Below, piece after piece: positions 8,647-17,181 of a DNA stretch of 64,000 bases. The first letter of the stretch is position 1; every line of letters starts with the position of its first letter. Origin of the DNA: Deltaproteobacteria bacterium (GTDB taxonomy: Bacteria > Desulfobacterota > Desulfobacteria > Desulfobacterales > Desulfatirhabdiaceae); assembly GCA_016219185.1 (NCBI GenBank), contig JACRBZ010000097.1, forward strand, positions 33,841-97,840, written 5' to 3'. The position numbers and the translations under genes were made by a program. Below the pieces are notes generated by a model that worked only from the letters and a program-made list of their open reading frames with translations, had not been told where the DNA came from and searched no databases.

Positions 8647-11568
8647 CTAATTGACTACACGTACCTGAACAAAATCATAATAAAGCGGTAAATCTAAAAG
8701 TCCATTGGGACTGGTATCCACACCGAAATAGAATTCGTAATCACCGGCAGGCAGTGATCCTTCGAAAATATTTAACGGAGACAAATCGAATAATGGATAT
8801 TGAACCAACGGGGTGGTTTCCGGGTGCCACCCCGAAAAAGTAAAACTATAAAAACCCAATGGAGTGCTTGCGACAAGCCACCAGTCAGCGAGCATTGCAT
8901 TTTGATCCCCTGATGCAAGGCTGACGGCAATGGATACAGAAGTTCCGGATGACACAGTAATCTGTCCATCCTGCCCATTGACTTTTATGTCCGGTGTGCA
9001 GATAGCCTGTCCACCCCGAACAGTGCGGACATAGAAGCTGTCGGTCTTATTGTTTTCGGTGTCATCGCCGGTGTAGAAGTACACCTCCCACGAGTCGTTC
9101 GTATTTTGATTGGAGGTTGTAGCGGACCAATAAGAGGACTGAAACGTATTCGGAAAGTATGTGGTATCGATCGCCGGTGCATAGCGATTGTAATCGACCA
9201 GATTTTGTAATTCTTTTTTGGATGGCAACCGCCAATCCGTATAGCCTGCCAAAGACAGATTTTCGCAGTAGGATAACGCCTGCTCCCATGTCATTTTATT
9301 ATCAGATGTATTTTGCTGCCACATCAGGCCGGTAGATGTATCTGTAACCGTGCCGTTGCCGTTGTTCACATAGACGGACTGCGACTGTTCACCACGAACG
9401 GCGCGAACATAGCCGGTGTTGATCTTATAGCCGGAGTCGTCGATGTTGCCGTTGTAGAAGGACTCGTGCCACGCAATTTCCGGATAATAGGCATAGGTGG
9501 TTGCGGACCAATAATAGGACGCTTGGGTATTTGGGAAATAAGTGATATCGATGGTCGGACCCGGCTTTGGAATATTGTAATTGACAATATAGGCCAGCTC
9601 TTTGATGGATGGCAACCGCCAGTCGCTGTAGCCGCCAAAGTGTGCATTGTTCAGGGCATCGATGAAATCCTTGGTATCCGTGCCGTCACCCGGAATACCT
9701 GGATAGGGTTCGGTTGGGTCATACCAGGTGTAAGTGTTGTCTGCATCATGAGGATCATTGTAGTTTTTGATCCCATCCATGTTGGTTTTCATCTCCCATA
9801 TCAGGCCGGTGACATTGTCCTTTACCATAACCCATGAGGGGGCAGAATCCGGCAGGACATTGCCGCTGTCATCCAGCTTGGTGTAGGACATCGGATTGAT
9901 GGTGTAGTTGGCGTCCTGGCCGTAGAGTGCCTGGCCTGGAGAGGGGCAGGTGATCTCACTGCCGGAGGAATCGTAGCATTTGGTTTGACCGGTATCCGGG
10001 ATAGGCCTTTTCGGTGACGGGGTAGTTGTCGGGGCCTGGGTTACTGTCACATCCACAGGGCTGCCCGTTGCGCTACCGGCGGTGATACTTATGGTAGCTG
10101 TGCGGCTCGATGCTGAGGCATTGGTGGAATAATTGCATGTGATGGTTCCGGAATTGCTGCCGCTGGCCCCCGATGTGATAGAAAGCCAACTGTCACCGGA
10201 TCTCACTGCGGCTGTCCAGGGCATGGTTCCGGTTCCTGAATTGGAAACGTTGAAAGAGGTCGTACCGGCATCTTTAGCGACATCCCGGCTTCCAGGGGAC
10301 ACGGATAGAACAGGTTGTGTGTTTTTGGCCTGGGTTACCGTTACGTCCACGGGGCTGCCCATTGCGCCGTTGGCGGTTATGCGTATGGTAGCCATACGGC
10401 TTGAGATTGCGGTGTTGGCGGAATAACTGCATGTGATGGTTCCGGAATTGCTGCCGCTGGCCCCCGATGTGATCGAAAGCCAACTGCTGCCTGAAATAAC
10501 TGCCGCAGTCCAGGGCATGATTCCAGTTCCGGTGTTTGAAACGCTGAAAGAGGTCGTCCCGGCATCTTTTGCCACATCCCGTGTAGTCGGTGCCACGCTA
10601 ACCACTCTGGTAACGGGTCTCAAATCGATGGAATAGGAATAAACACCGGATTCATCGCTCAGTCCGCTGCTGTTGGCACTGATAAAACGATATTTGTACA
10701 TGACAATCCCGTCAGTCGTGCCGGCAAGATCGGCTGACAGGGATGTGCCGCTGCCACTGATATCAAAGTCAGTTGGGCTGGGAATTCTCGGGTCGGCGGG
10801 TGGATTATTGACATCACCGGATGAGGTAAACGTGCCATAGATGTTGGTTGCTTTGGAGCTTGTGGCCGTAATGGTCTGCGTGGTTCCGCTGGTCCAGACC
10901 GTATTGTTTGCCGGCGTGACTTCCGGCTTTCCGGGTCTGGCGTTTGGCTCCAGGTATTCCGTGACACCTTCAACATCTGTTGCCCAGTTAATGGATCCAT
11001 CGGGGTTAGATCCGGAATGGTCATACCAGTTGTTATACGCGTCGGCATTTACCGTAAAAGAAACCGCGTTATAATACGTTGTCTCTAAATTTATCTTCTG
11101 ATCAACCTTTACATAAAGCCATCCGCCACGTGCCGCCGACAAATAGGGCGCGGCAAACCCATCGGATAAAATTGCCAGCCGTCCATTATTAAGCTGTCCG
11201 GGATAATACTGATCCGCGGCTTCCAGAGATGAAAGTGTATAGGATGATGACGGTGCTATTTGTCCAAAAGCACTTGTAGGCGGAGTCTCATGATGCGCAA
11301 TAACGCTCTGGCCATTCCATTCAAGTATTTCAAGCGTGATTAAAACAGCTCCTGGCGGAACAAATACTCGAAAGTATTGAATATATTTAGGTTGATACGT
11401 ATTGTTGATAACGACATTTCCATGTGAATCCCCCTGACCTGCCCTTCCATAATCCTTATTTGGTATTGATGTGTAAATCGTGGGATTGGCAGCACTGGCG
11501 ATCCCTGCTATGGACAAATACATCAGTATAAATGGCATAAACAGCCAAAATTTTGTCCATGTTTTCAT
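8647..11568 (-). CDS. Large exported DUF1566/BACON-repeat protein
   Basis: A 973-residue exported protein. I chose ATG 11568, six bases after GGAGG, over the upstream ATG at 11586. A signal peptide covers about the first 27 residues (ending IASAAN). The next part is a beta-rich pre-domain and an Ig-like region (about 215-315). Two tandem BACON domains follow, each with a DVAKDAGTTSF...TGTMPWTA...WLSITSGASGS pattern; they are so alike at DNA level (about 10020-10600) that they form an internal repeat. Two DUF1566 (Lcl C-terminal) domains come next, each with a YSDWRLPS or YTDWRLPS motif and YWSATT. The end is a beta domain (LPAGDYEFYFGVD). It is probably a secreted or surface protein of unknown role. 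Confidence 0.88.
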   Translation of the reverse strand: MKTWTKFWLFMPFILMYLSIAGIASAANPTIYTSIPNKDYGRAGQGDSHGNVVINNTYQPKYIQYFRVFVPPGAVLITLEILEWNGQSVIAHHETPPTSAFGQIAPSSSYTLSSLEAADQYYPGQLNNGRLAILSDGFAAPYLSAARGGWLYVKVDQKINLETTYYNAVSFTVNADAYNNWYDHSGSNPDGSINWATDVEGVTEYLEPNARPGKPEVTPANNTVWTSGTTQTITATSSKATNIYGTFTSSGDVNNPPADPRIPSPTDFDISGSGTSLSADLAGTTDGIVMYKYRFISANSSGLSDESGVYSYSIDLRPVTRVVSVAPTTRDVAKDAGTTSFSVSNTGTGIMPWTAAVISGSSWLSITSGASGSNSGTITCSYSANTAISSRMATIRITANGAMGSPVDVTVTQAKNTQPVLSVSPGSRDVAKDAGTTSFNVSNSGTGTMPWTAAVRSGDSWLSITSGASGSNSGTITCNYSTNASASSRTATISITAGSATGSPVDVTVTQAPTTTPSPKRPIPDTGQTKCYDSSGSEITCPSPGQALYGQDANYTINPMSYTKLDDSGNVLPDSAPSWVMVKDNVTGLIWEMKTNMDGIKNYNDPHDADNTYTWYDPTEPYPGIPGDGTDTKDFIDALNNAHFGGYSDWRLPSIKELAYIVNYNIPKPGPTIDITYFPNTQASYYWSATTYAYYPEIAWHESFYNGNIDDSGYKINTGYVRAVRGEQSQSVYVNNGNGTVTDTSTGLMWQQNTSDNKMTWEQALSYCENLSLAGYTDWRLPSKKELQNLVDYNRYAPAIDTTYFPNTFQSSYWSATTSNQNTNDSWEVYFYTGDDTENNKTDSFYVRTVRGGQAICTPDIKVNGQDGQITVSSGTSVSIAVSLASGDQNAMLADWWLVASTPLGFYSFTFSGWHPETTPLVQYPLFDLSPLNIFEGSLPAGDYEFYFGVDTSPNGLLDLPLYYDFVQVRVVN

Positions 11569-11629
11569 GCCGAACCTCCAAATCAAAACGATATATTATC
11601 TTTTTATTTCCGCGTGAATGAGAATAATT

Positions 11630-12901
11630 TTAATGCACGTCTATGGCCACCATGGCCATATCGTCGGCCTGGGGCGCGCCGTCCTGGAATTGTGCAATGG
11701 TTTCAAATATCGTTTCGCAGAATTCCTGTGCCGAAAACAGTCCGTGAGGGCGCATCGATTCCCGCAAACGTTTCCTCCCGAACCTTTCATCATCGGGATT
11801 TACGGCGTCCGTTGCTCCGTCGGTGTAAAGCACGATCCGGCTTCCGGGTGGCAGGGTAATGCATCGCTCTTCCAGAAGAACATCGTCAAACAACCCCAGC
11901 GCCTGACCGTGATCATTGCCCGGAAAAATCTCGGTTCCGTCGTTTCGAAAGAAGAAGGGGAGTTCGTGTCCGGCGCGCACAAAGGTGAACCGGCGGCTTC
12001 GGCAGTCCAGCACGCCGTAAATGACAGTGATAAAAAGCCCGGCGGTGTTCATGTCTAGCAGATGGCGGTTGACCTCTCGAAGCACCTCGGCCGGCGGTGC
12101 CATGCGCGAGGCTTCGGCGCGCAGCAGGCCGCGCGCAAGTGCCATGAAAATTGCTGCCGGAACGCCCTTGTCGGAGACATCGCCGATTACAACGCCGAGA
12201 CAATTTTCATTCAAAGCGATCAGGTCGTATAGATCGCCTCCCACGGCCCGCGCAGGGCGTGTCAATACACCCAGGTCGATTCCGGGAATTGCCGGAAGGG
12301 TCTGCGGCAGGATACTTTCCTGAACTTCACGGGCTACCTGAAGCTCGATCTCAAGTCTTTCTTTTTCAATGATCTGCACCTGCGCTGCCTGGAGTTCGGC
12401 ATAAGCTGAAGCCAATTCGGCATAGGCCTCGGCCAACTCGTGATTTTTTTCCTGCAGGCCATGAATGATCGCATTATCGGTGTTACGAAGGCGCAGGCTT
12501 AATTGGCGGGTGACTTCAAAAGCCAGTTCCGGCTGGCGGTGAAGCAGGACACGAAAGGAGTCATGATTCATCTTCAGCAGGGTGGTCGGAGTTCTTGCGC
12601 GCACCGTTGCCGAGCGGCGTCCTTCCAGGTCGAACATGCTCATTTCCCCCAGAAAATTCCCGGGCCCCCAGTCTTTCAGCAGTCTTTCTTCCGTTGAGCC
12701 GAAAGCTTTGATGATTTCCAGATTCCCTTCAACGATGATATAGAAGCAGTCACCGGGATCGTTTTCGTAAAACAGAACCCGGCCCGCGTCAAGCCGGATG
12801 GATTCCAGGCTTCGGGCCAGTTCCGGCAGGGCGTTTTCTTCAACAGAGTCAAAGAGGGAAATCCGGCGTAACCCGGATGAAATATCCTGTTCGATGCTCA
12901 T
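11630..12901 (-). CDS. SpoIIE-type PP2C phosphatase with N-terminal cyclic-nucleotide-binding domain
   Basis: A 423-residue cytoplasmic signalling protein. Residues about 15-130 form a CAP-like sensor domain (GNFLGEMSMFDLEGRRSATV phosphate-binding cassette-like segment). A heptad-rich helix with AELASAYAELQ repeats follows at about 150-190. The SpoIIE phosphatase begins with VAREVQESILP and has the metal-binding motifs VGGDLYDL, VIGDVSDKGVPAA and LYTDGATDA, ending ADDMAMVAI. Such proteins dephosphorylate anti-sigma-antagonist (STAS) proteins or related partners. A good ribosome site (GGAG) precedes the ATG. It is the last gene of an operon with the HDOD and PilB-like genes (25-base gap). The partner is unknown; a STAS protein exists far away at 59.6 kb. 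Confidence 0.93.
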   Translation of the reverse strand: MSIEQDISSGLRRISLFDSVEENALPELARSLESIRLDAGRVLFYENDPGDCFYIIVEGNLEIIKAFGSTEERLLKDWGPGNFLGEMSMFDLEGRRSATVRARTPTTLLKMNHDSFRVLLHRQPELAFEVTRQLSLRLRNTDNAIIHGLQEKNHELAEAYAELASAYAELQAAQVQIIEKERLEIELQVAREVQESILPQTLPAIPGIDLGVLTRPARAVGGDLYDLIALNENCLGVVIGDVSDKGVPAAIFMALARGLLRAEASRMAPPAEVLREVNRHLLDMNTAGLFITVIYGVLDCRSRRFTFVRAGHELPFFFRNDGTEIFPGNDHGQALGLFDDVLLEERCITLPPGSRIVLYTDGATDAVNPDDERFGRKRLRESMRPHGLFSAQEFCETIFETIAQFQDGAPQADDMAMVAIDVH

Positions 12902-12926
12902 AGTTCTCCTGCTGTTTCAACCGCTG

Positions 12927-13775
12927 TCATTCCTGGCTGGCTAATGCAAGCGAATCCTCCATCTGGATCTCCAGTCGCGCCAGAAAAATATCGTTCAGCC
13001 CCAGTAGATTGGCTTCGGGCGTGGTTTCGAGCGAAAGCTCGGGGTAGGGATTCAGACCGATTTCCATCTTGCTGCAGGCCTTGTCGGCCATCCGTACCAG
13101 GATCAGAAGGGTGTCGCCTGCATTAATCTCGGCATCGTGATGGGCGCGAATGACATGGCAATATGCATCCGGTAAGTGCCAGCTTTTGCTCAACTGATAG
13201 CCCTGTTCGGCGTGCAGGTTGCTTAGAACCTCAAACACAAAGGTTTCGGACGGCAGCACGCTGACGGTCTTCGAGCATTTGATGACTTCGATGACTTTTA
13301 AGATCAGCAATTTACCGATATCGTGCAACAGGCCGGCGGTGAATGCCTCCGTGGCAAGGGCGTTGTATTTAAGCTGACGCGCCAGCCACTGGGCGCCGAT
13401 GGCGCAGATCACCGAATGCTGCCAAAGTTTTTTCATCAATCCCGACACGAAAGGATCTCGGGAGCGAAAGTTGGCCTGCTGAGCGGAAAGGCTGACGATG
13501 TTGGCCACCTCGTTGGTTCCCAAACGGATGATTGCCTCCCGGATCGTGTTGACCTTGTTCAGCCCCCTGAAAAAAGCCGAATTGGCCGTTCGAAGCACCT
13601 GGGTGGTGAGGGCCTGGTCACTGCAGATGATCTTTTCGATGCGTCGCACGTCGGGATCTTCCTTGGCGACTTCCTGCTGAACGCGCATTCCGGTCTGATT
13701 GAATACCGGCAGCACGACCTTATCGCTCTTCAGGTAGGCCTGGACTATGTCGAGAAAAGAGTTGCTCGGTTTCAC
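12927..13775 (-). CDS. HDOD domain signalling protein
   Basis: A 282-residue protein with an HDOD domain over about residues 15-210, an HD-GYP relative usually lacking phosphodiesterase activity. Diagnostic stretches are VLRTANSAFFRGLNKVNTIR, IGAQWLARQL and TAGLLHDIGKLLILK. It starts with GTG at 13775, four bases after the stop of the PilB-like gene, and the ribosome site (GGGGA) lies in the end of that gene, so translation is coupled. HDOD proteins act in signalling, often in motility or c-di-GMP circuits. The flanking ATPase and phosphatase support such a role. Confidence 0.9.
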   Translation of the reverse strand: MKPSNSFLDIVQAYLKSDKVVLPVFNQTGMRVQQEVAKEDPDVRRIEKIICSDQALTTQVLRTANSAFFRGLNKVNTIREAIIRLGTNEVANIVSLSAQQANFRSRDPFVSGLMKKLWQHSVICAIGAQWLARQLKYNALATEAFTAGLLHDIGKLLILKVIEVIKCSKTVSVLPSETFVFEVLSNLHAEQGYQLSKSWHLPDAYCHVIRAHHDAEINAGDTLLILVRMADKACSKMEIGLNPYPELSLETTPEANLLGLNDIFLARLEIQMEDSLALASQE

Positions 13776-13778
13776 AAT

Positions 13779-15710
13779 CTAATTCCCCAGCAGTCGACGG
13801 ATTTCATACAGCGGTCTCGGTTTTATCAGTCTTGGAAGGCAGCGCAGCACCTCATCCACGGTGGTGACGCCGTCGGCCGCCTTAAGGATGCCATCTTCCA
13901 GCAGGGTTACCAGTCCCGTGGACTCGATACTGATCTTGCGGATCTGATGGCCGGCCTTGTGGTCGAGGAGTCCGTCCCGCACATCTTCGTTGAGAATCAG
14001 TATTTCATAAATTGCGATCCGTCCCTTGTAGCCCGTATGACGGCAATCCGTACAGCCCCGGCCTTTGCGGAAGGCTGATCCGGCAAGGTCTTGCGGTGTG
14101 TAGCCCAGGCGCAGCAGATCGGCCGTGGTCGGCTGATAGGGCGCGGCGCATACATTGCAAACCCGGCGCAGGAGGCGCTGGGCCGCAACACAGAGCACCG
14201 TCGATGAAATGAGAAAAGCGTCGATGTCCATATTCAGCAGCCGGATCAGTCCGCCGATGCTATCCTCGGTGTGAAAGGTGGTCAAGACCTTGTGCCCGGT
14301 GAGCGCTGCCTGAACCGCAACCTCGGCCGAGTATGTATCGCGGATTTCGCCGATGACCACGACATCCGGGTCCTGGCGTACGATATGTCGCAAGGTCTCC
14401 TCGAAAGTCAGATTGATCCCCGGGTTGATGGAGCATTGCGCGATGCCTTCGACGATATATTCCACCGGCTCTTCGGCCGTGATAATGCTGGTCTCGGGGT
14501 TGTTGAGATAATTGATGCAGCTATATACCGTTGTGGTCTTTCCGGAGCCGGTGGGACCCGTCACGATCAGAACGCCGCTGGGCGTATCCAGGGCATCTGT
14601 TCGAAAGCGTTCCAGCATGCGGGGTTGCATGCCCAGGTCTTCGATCTTGAGCATTTCATTCTGGCGGTTCAGAAGACGCATGACGATCTTTTCGCCGTGG
14701 ATCGTGACGTAGAAGGAGACCCGCAAATCCATTTCGCGGCCTTCATGATTAAAGATGATCCGTCCGCCCTGATGACGCCGCTTTTCGGCGATGTTGGCCC
14801 CGCAGAGAATCTTGATGCGGCTGGTTATTGCAGGGATGAGCCGAACCGGGAAATCCTTGTGATGAACCAGCACGCCATCCATGCGGAATCGAATTCGCAG
14901 CCGGTCGCGCATGGGTTCGATATGGATATCGCTGACATTCTTCTCCGTGATAGCCGACAGAATCAAGTCATCCACAATGGCCACCGCGGACGCTTCCCCC
15001 GGAACAGCCGCGGACTGCCGGGATGTGCCGGTGGTGTTGTGCTGCTCCAAAGTGGCCAGAATGGATTTTTTGCTGGAAATGGCTGCAATGATATCGCTCT
15101 GGAAGGCCTCGCGGGCCTTGTCCAGATCGCGGCGGTCCAGCGGATCTGCAAAAGCGACGAGCACTGCATTGCCGTCCCTGCGGATGGGGACGAAATTGTG
15201 GGTCCAGCACACCTGGATCGGCACGCGGATCAGCAGACTTCGATCGATTTCGGCAAACTCGGGATCCATTTGAGGAAACCCCAGTTGCATGGACAGCACC
15301 TCGATCATTTTGCGTTCATCGATAAAATGATGTGCCACGAGCACTTCACCGAGTTTGCGTTTGGGCGTTTCCGTTGATTGGATGGCCAGACCCGCCTCCA
15401 GATCAGCCGGTTTGATGAGGCCTAGCTCCACCAGCAGGCTGCCGATGCGGATGGACGCCAGATGAGTCCGCACGGTTTTTTGTATTTGCGCGTCGCTGAT
15501 GTATTTGAGTTCTTTAAGAACCACAAGAAGCGGTTCGGGTGTTTTGAGTTTGGCGTGGATCCGTAAAGCATACAAAAGCTGCTTCTGCGTGAGGAGACTG
15601 TCGAGCAGCAGCATTTTAACCACCTGGCCATATTCCGGGTGCGGATGATCCGGCAACTTTTCAATCAGGGCGGGTTTTCCGGGGTCATTGTTCGGCATGA
15701 CGGTGTTCAC
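13779..15710 (-). CDS. GspE/PilB-family secretion/pilus assembly ATPase
   Basis: A 643-residue hexameric assembly ATPase. The N-terminal part contains two MshEN-like modules (about 30-100 and 90-170, e.g. RIGSLLVELGLIKPADLEAG and RKLGEVLVAHHFIDERKM), a type known in some relatives to bind c-di-GMP. The core has Walker A GPTGSGKTTT, the Asp box TAEEPVEY, Walker B VVVIGEIRD and the His box LTTFHTEDS. A C-terminal zinc motif CNVC...CTDCRHTGYKGR is present. It starts at GTG 15710; the ribosome site is weak. It heads an operon with HDOD and SpoIIE-phosphatase genes, and no pilin or secretin gene is nearby, so it may serve a pilus encoded elsewhere. Confidence 0.92.
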   Translation of the reverse strand: MNTVMPNNDPGKPALIEKLPDHPHPEYGQVVKMLLLDSLLTQKQLLYALRIHAKLKTPEPLLVVLKELKYISDAQIQKTVRTHLASIRIGSLLVELGLIKPADLEAGLAIQSTETPKRKLGEVLVAHHFIDERKMIEVLSMQLGFPQMDPEFAEIDRSLLIRVPIQVCWTHNFVPIRRDGNAVLVAFADPLDRRDLDKAREAFQSDIIAAISSKKSILATLEQHNTTGTSRQSAAVPGEASAVAIVDDLILSAITEKNVSDIHIEPMRDRLRIRFRMDGVLVHHKDFPVRLIPAITSRIKILCGANIAEKRRHQGGRIIFNHEGREMDLRVSFYVTIHGEKIVMRLLNRQNEMLKIEDLGMQPRMLERFRTDALDTPSGVLIVTGPTGSGKTTTVYSCINYLNNPETSIITAEEPVEYIVEGIAQCSINPGINLTFEETLRHIVRQDPDVVVIGEIRDTYSAEVAVQAALTGHKVLTTFHTEDSIGGLIRLLNMDIDAFLISSTVLCVAAQRLLRRVCNVCAAPYQPTTADLLRLGYTPQDLAGSAFRKGRGCTDCRHTGYKGRIAIYEILILNEDVRDGLLDHKAGHQIRKISIESTGLVTLLEDGILKAADGVTTVDEVLRCLPRLIKPRPLYEIRRLLGN

Positions 15711-16061
15711 TGAGAAAATCTGTATTCAGAGGGATGTCGGCTGTGAAAACGGGGACAGGGCATGGTGTTCATGATGCTTATTAACCATAACCCATGAAAG
15801 ATGTCAAGGCGTTCATTTGGCATGAATGAATCTGAATGAATCCGGATTATTCCGCGGATTTCCGGGGTGAATCAACCCGGCAGCCGAGGAAATTCTTGAT
15901 TAACGCCCGGCAAATACGGTAGAACACCACCACGAATATCCGGATGGCCGGTGTCGTGAAATTTTCAAATAGAATAAATGAACGCCTAAACGATTGTAAC
16001 GGGGCATGCATGGGCCGCCTCGGTTCCCCGCGGTTATGGGGACAGGGAGAACTTTTGTGTC
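15711..16061. other. Divergent intergenic region, PilB-like ATPase / diguanylate cyclase
   Basis: This 351-base stretch separates two divergent genes and should hold both promoters. I cannot assign -35/-10 boxes with confidence. The only structure I see is a direct tandem repeat of TGAATGAATC (15823-15832 and 15833-15842), which could be a regulator site or chance. Confidence 0.4.
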
Positions 16062-17159
16062 ATGAAGCTGTTTAAACGTAAAACGTCGTCTGAAATCGAC
16101 CCGGAATCCTTGAACCGACTTCTGGATGAATGCCGTGAACGCGTTCAGGTTCTGCAGCAAGTTTCCGGTTCGCTGATTTTTTTCCTCAGGGAATTTGCGA
16201 TGGATATTGCTGAAATTGAAACAGATGACTTTAAAAACCGGTTGGATCAGATTGCGGAAAATTTTCAGCAAGACCGGCCGGTTTATGATCTGAAAGGTGC
16301 ATTTTCAGATCATAAACTCTTCATTTTGAATTTTATCGGCCGACAGAAAGATCATATCCGGGAAAAAGAAGCCGAACTCATGAACATCATCGAGTTGTTG
16401 CGTAACGGCATGACCGCCATGATGGGTGATACCCGGGATTTCAATGCGAAAATTTATGACCAGAACGTCAGGATGGAGGCCATCACCCAGCTCGATGATA
16501 TCCGGAAAATCAAGGAATCCTTGAAAACCGAAGTCCATCAGATGAAGCAAATCATTCAGGAAAAGCAGGCCAGCGATTCCAGACGGATCGAATCCCTGTC
16601 AAAAGAGGTGACGGTGCTGCGCTCCAGTCTTGAAGAGGTCAAGGACGCCTCGATGGTGGATGCCATGACCGGCGCGTATAACCGCATGACATTTGATGCG
16701 CGCATGCAGTGGGTGATCCAGCGCAGTGAAATCGTCTGGAATCCGACTTCCCTGATGATGTGCGATCTGGACAATTTTAAACAGATCAACGATACATACG
16801 GCCATATCGTGGGAGATCGGGTCCTGAAATGCTTTGTCCAGGAATGTAAAACCATGTTTCGTAGCGATGATTTTGTGGCCCGATACGGCGGAGAAGAGTT
16901 TGCGATTCTTCTGCCGGGCATCGGTCTTCGAAAATCCCTGAAACGGGCCCGGTCTTTTTGTAAACTGCTGGCCGCCAAGCAGTTCCTCATTGATCCTTCG
17001 CAGCCGGATGAACGGATCTGTTTTACGGTCAGTATCGGTGTCAGCGAGCTTCGAAAAGGGGACTCCGCCAATGCATTTGTCGATCGCGCGGACAAAGCCC
17101 TGTACACAGCAAAGCGGACCGGAAAAAGCAAGGCTGTCAGTGAAAAAGAAGTCCGATGA
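16062..17159 (+). CDS. GGDEF diguanylate cyclase
   Basis: A 365-residue cytoplasmic protein. The N-terminal 190 residues are helical, with a probable coiled coil around 120-185 (QIIQEKQASDSRRIESLSKE), and match no sensor family I know. The GGDEF domain starts at DAMTGAYNRMTFDARM and contains LMMCDLDNFKQINDTYGH. The active-site loop is ARYGGEEFAILLPG (GGEEF, functional form), with SIGVSELRKG near the end. It should make c-di-GMP from two GTP. No RxxD inhibitory site is evident in the expected place. It is divergent from an operon whose ATPase carries MshEN-like c-di-GMP-type modules, a suggestive link. Confidence 0.95.
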   Translation: MKLFKRKTSSEIDPESLNRLLDECRERVQVLQQVSGSLIFFLREFAMDIAEIETDDFKNRLDQIAENFQQDRPVYDLKGAFSDHKLFILNFIGRQKDHIREKEAELMNIIELLRNGMTAMMGDTRDFNAKIYDQNVRMEAITQLDDIRKIKESLKTEVHQMKQIIQEKQASDSRRIESLSKEVTVLRSSLEEVKDASMVDAMTGAYNRMTFDARMQWVIQRSEIVWNPTSLMMCDLDNFKQINDTYGHIVGDRVLKCFVQECKTMFRSDDFVARYGGEEFAILLPGIGLRKSLKRARSFCKLLAAKQFLIDPSQPDERICFTVSIGVSELRKGDSANAFVDRADKALYTAKRTGKSKAVSEKEVR

Positions 17160-17181
17160 GTAACTCTTCTGAGGCCTGGCG

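Noticed and set aside
8376..8654. Plus-strand ORF of 92 codons beside tRNA-Glu
   Set aside because: It has no ribosome site, overlaps the integrase remnant read on the other strand, and its translation looks random.
14271..15377. Plus-strand ORF of 368 codons
   Set aside because: It is entirely antisense to the well-supported PilB-like ATPase; its composition mirrors the codon bias of that gene.
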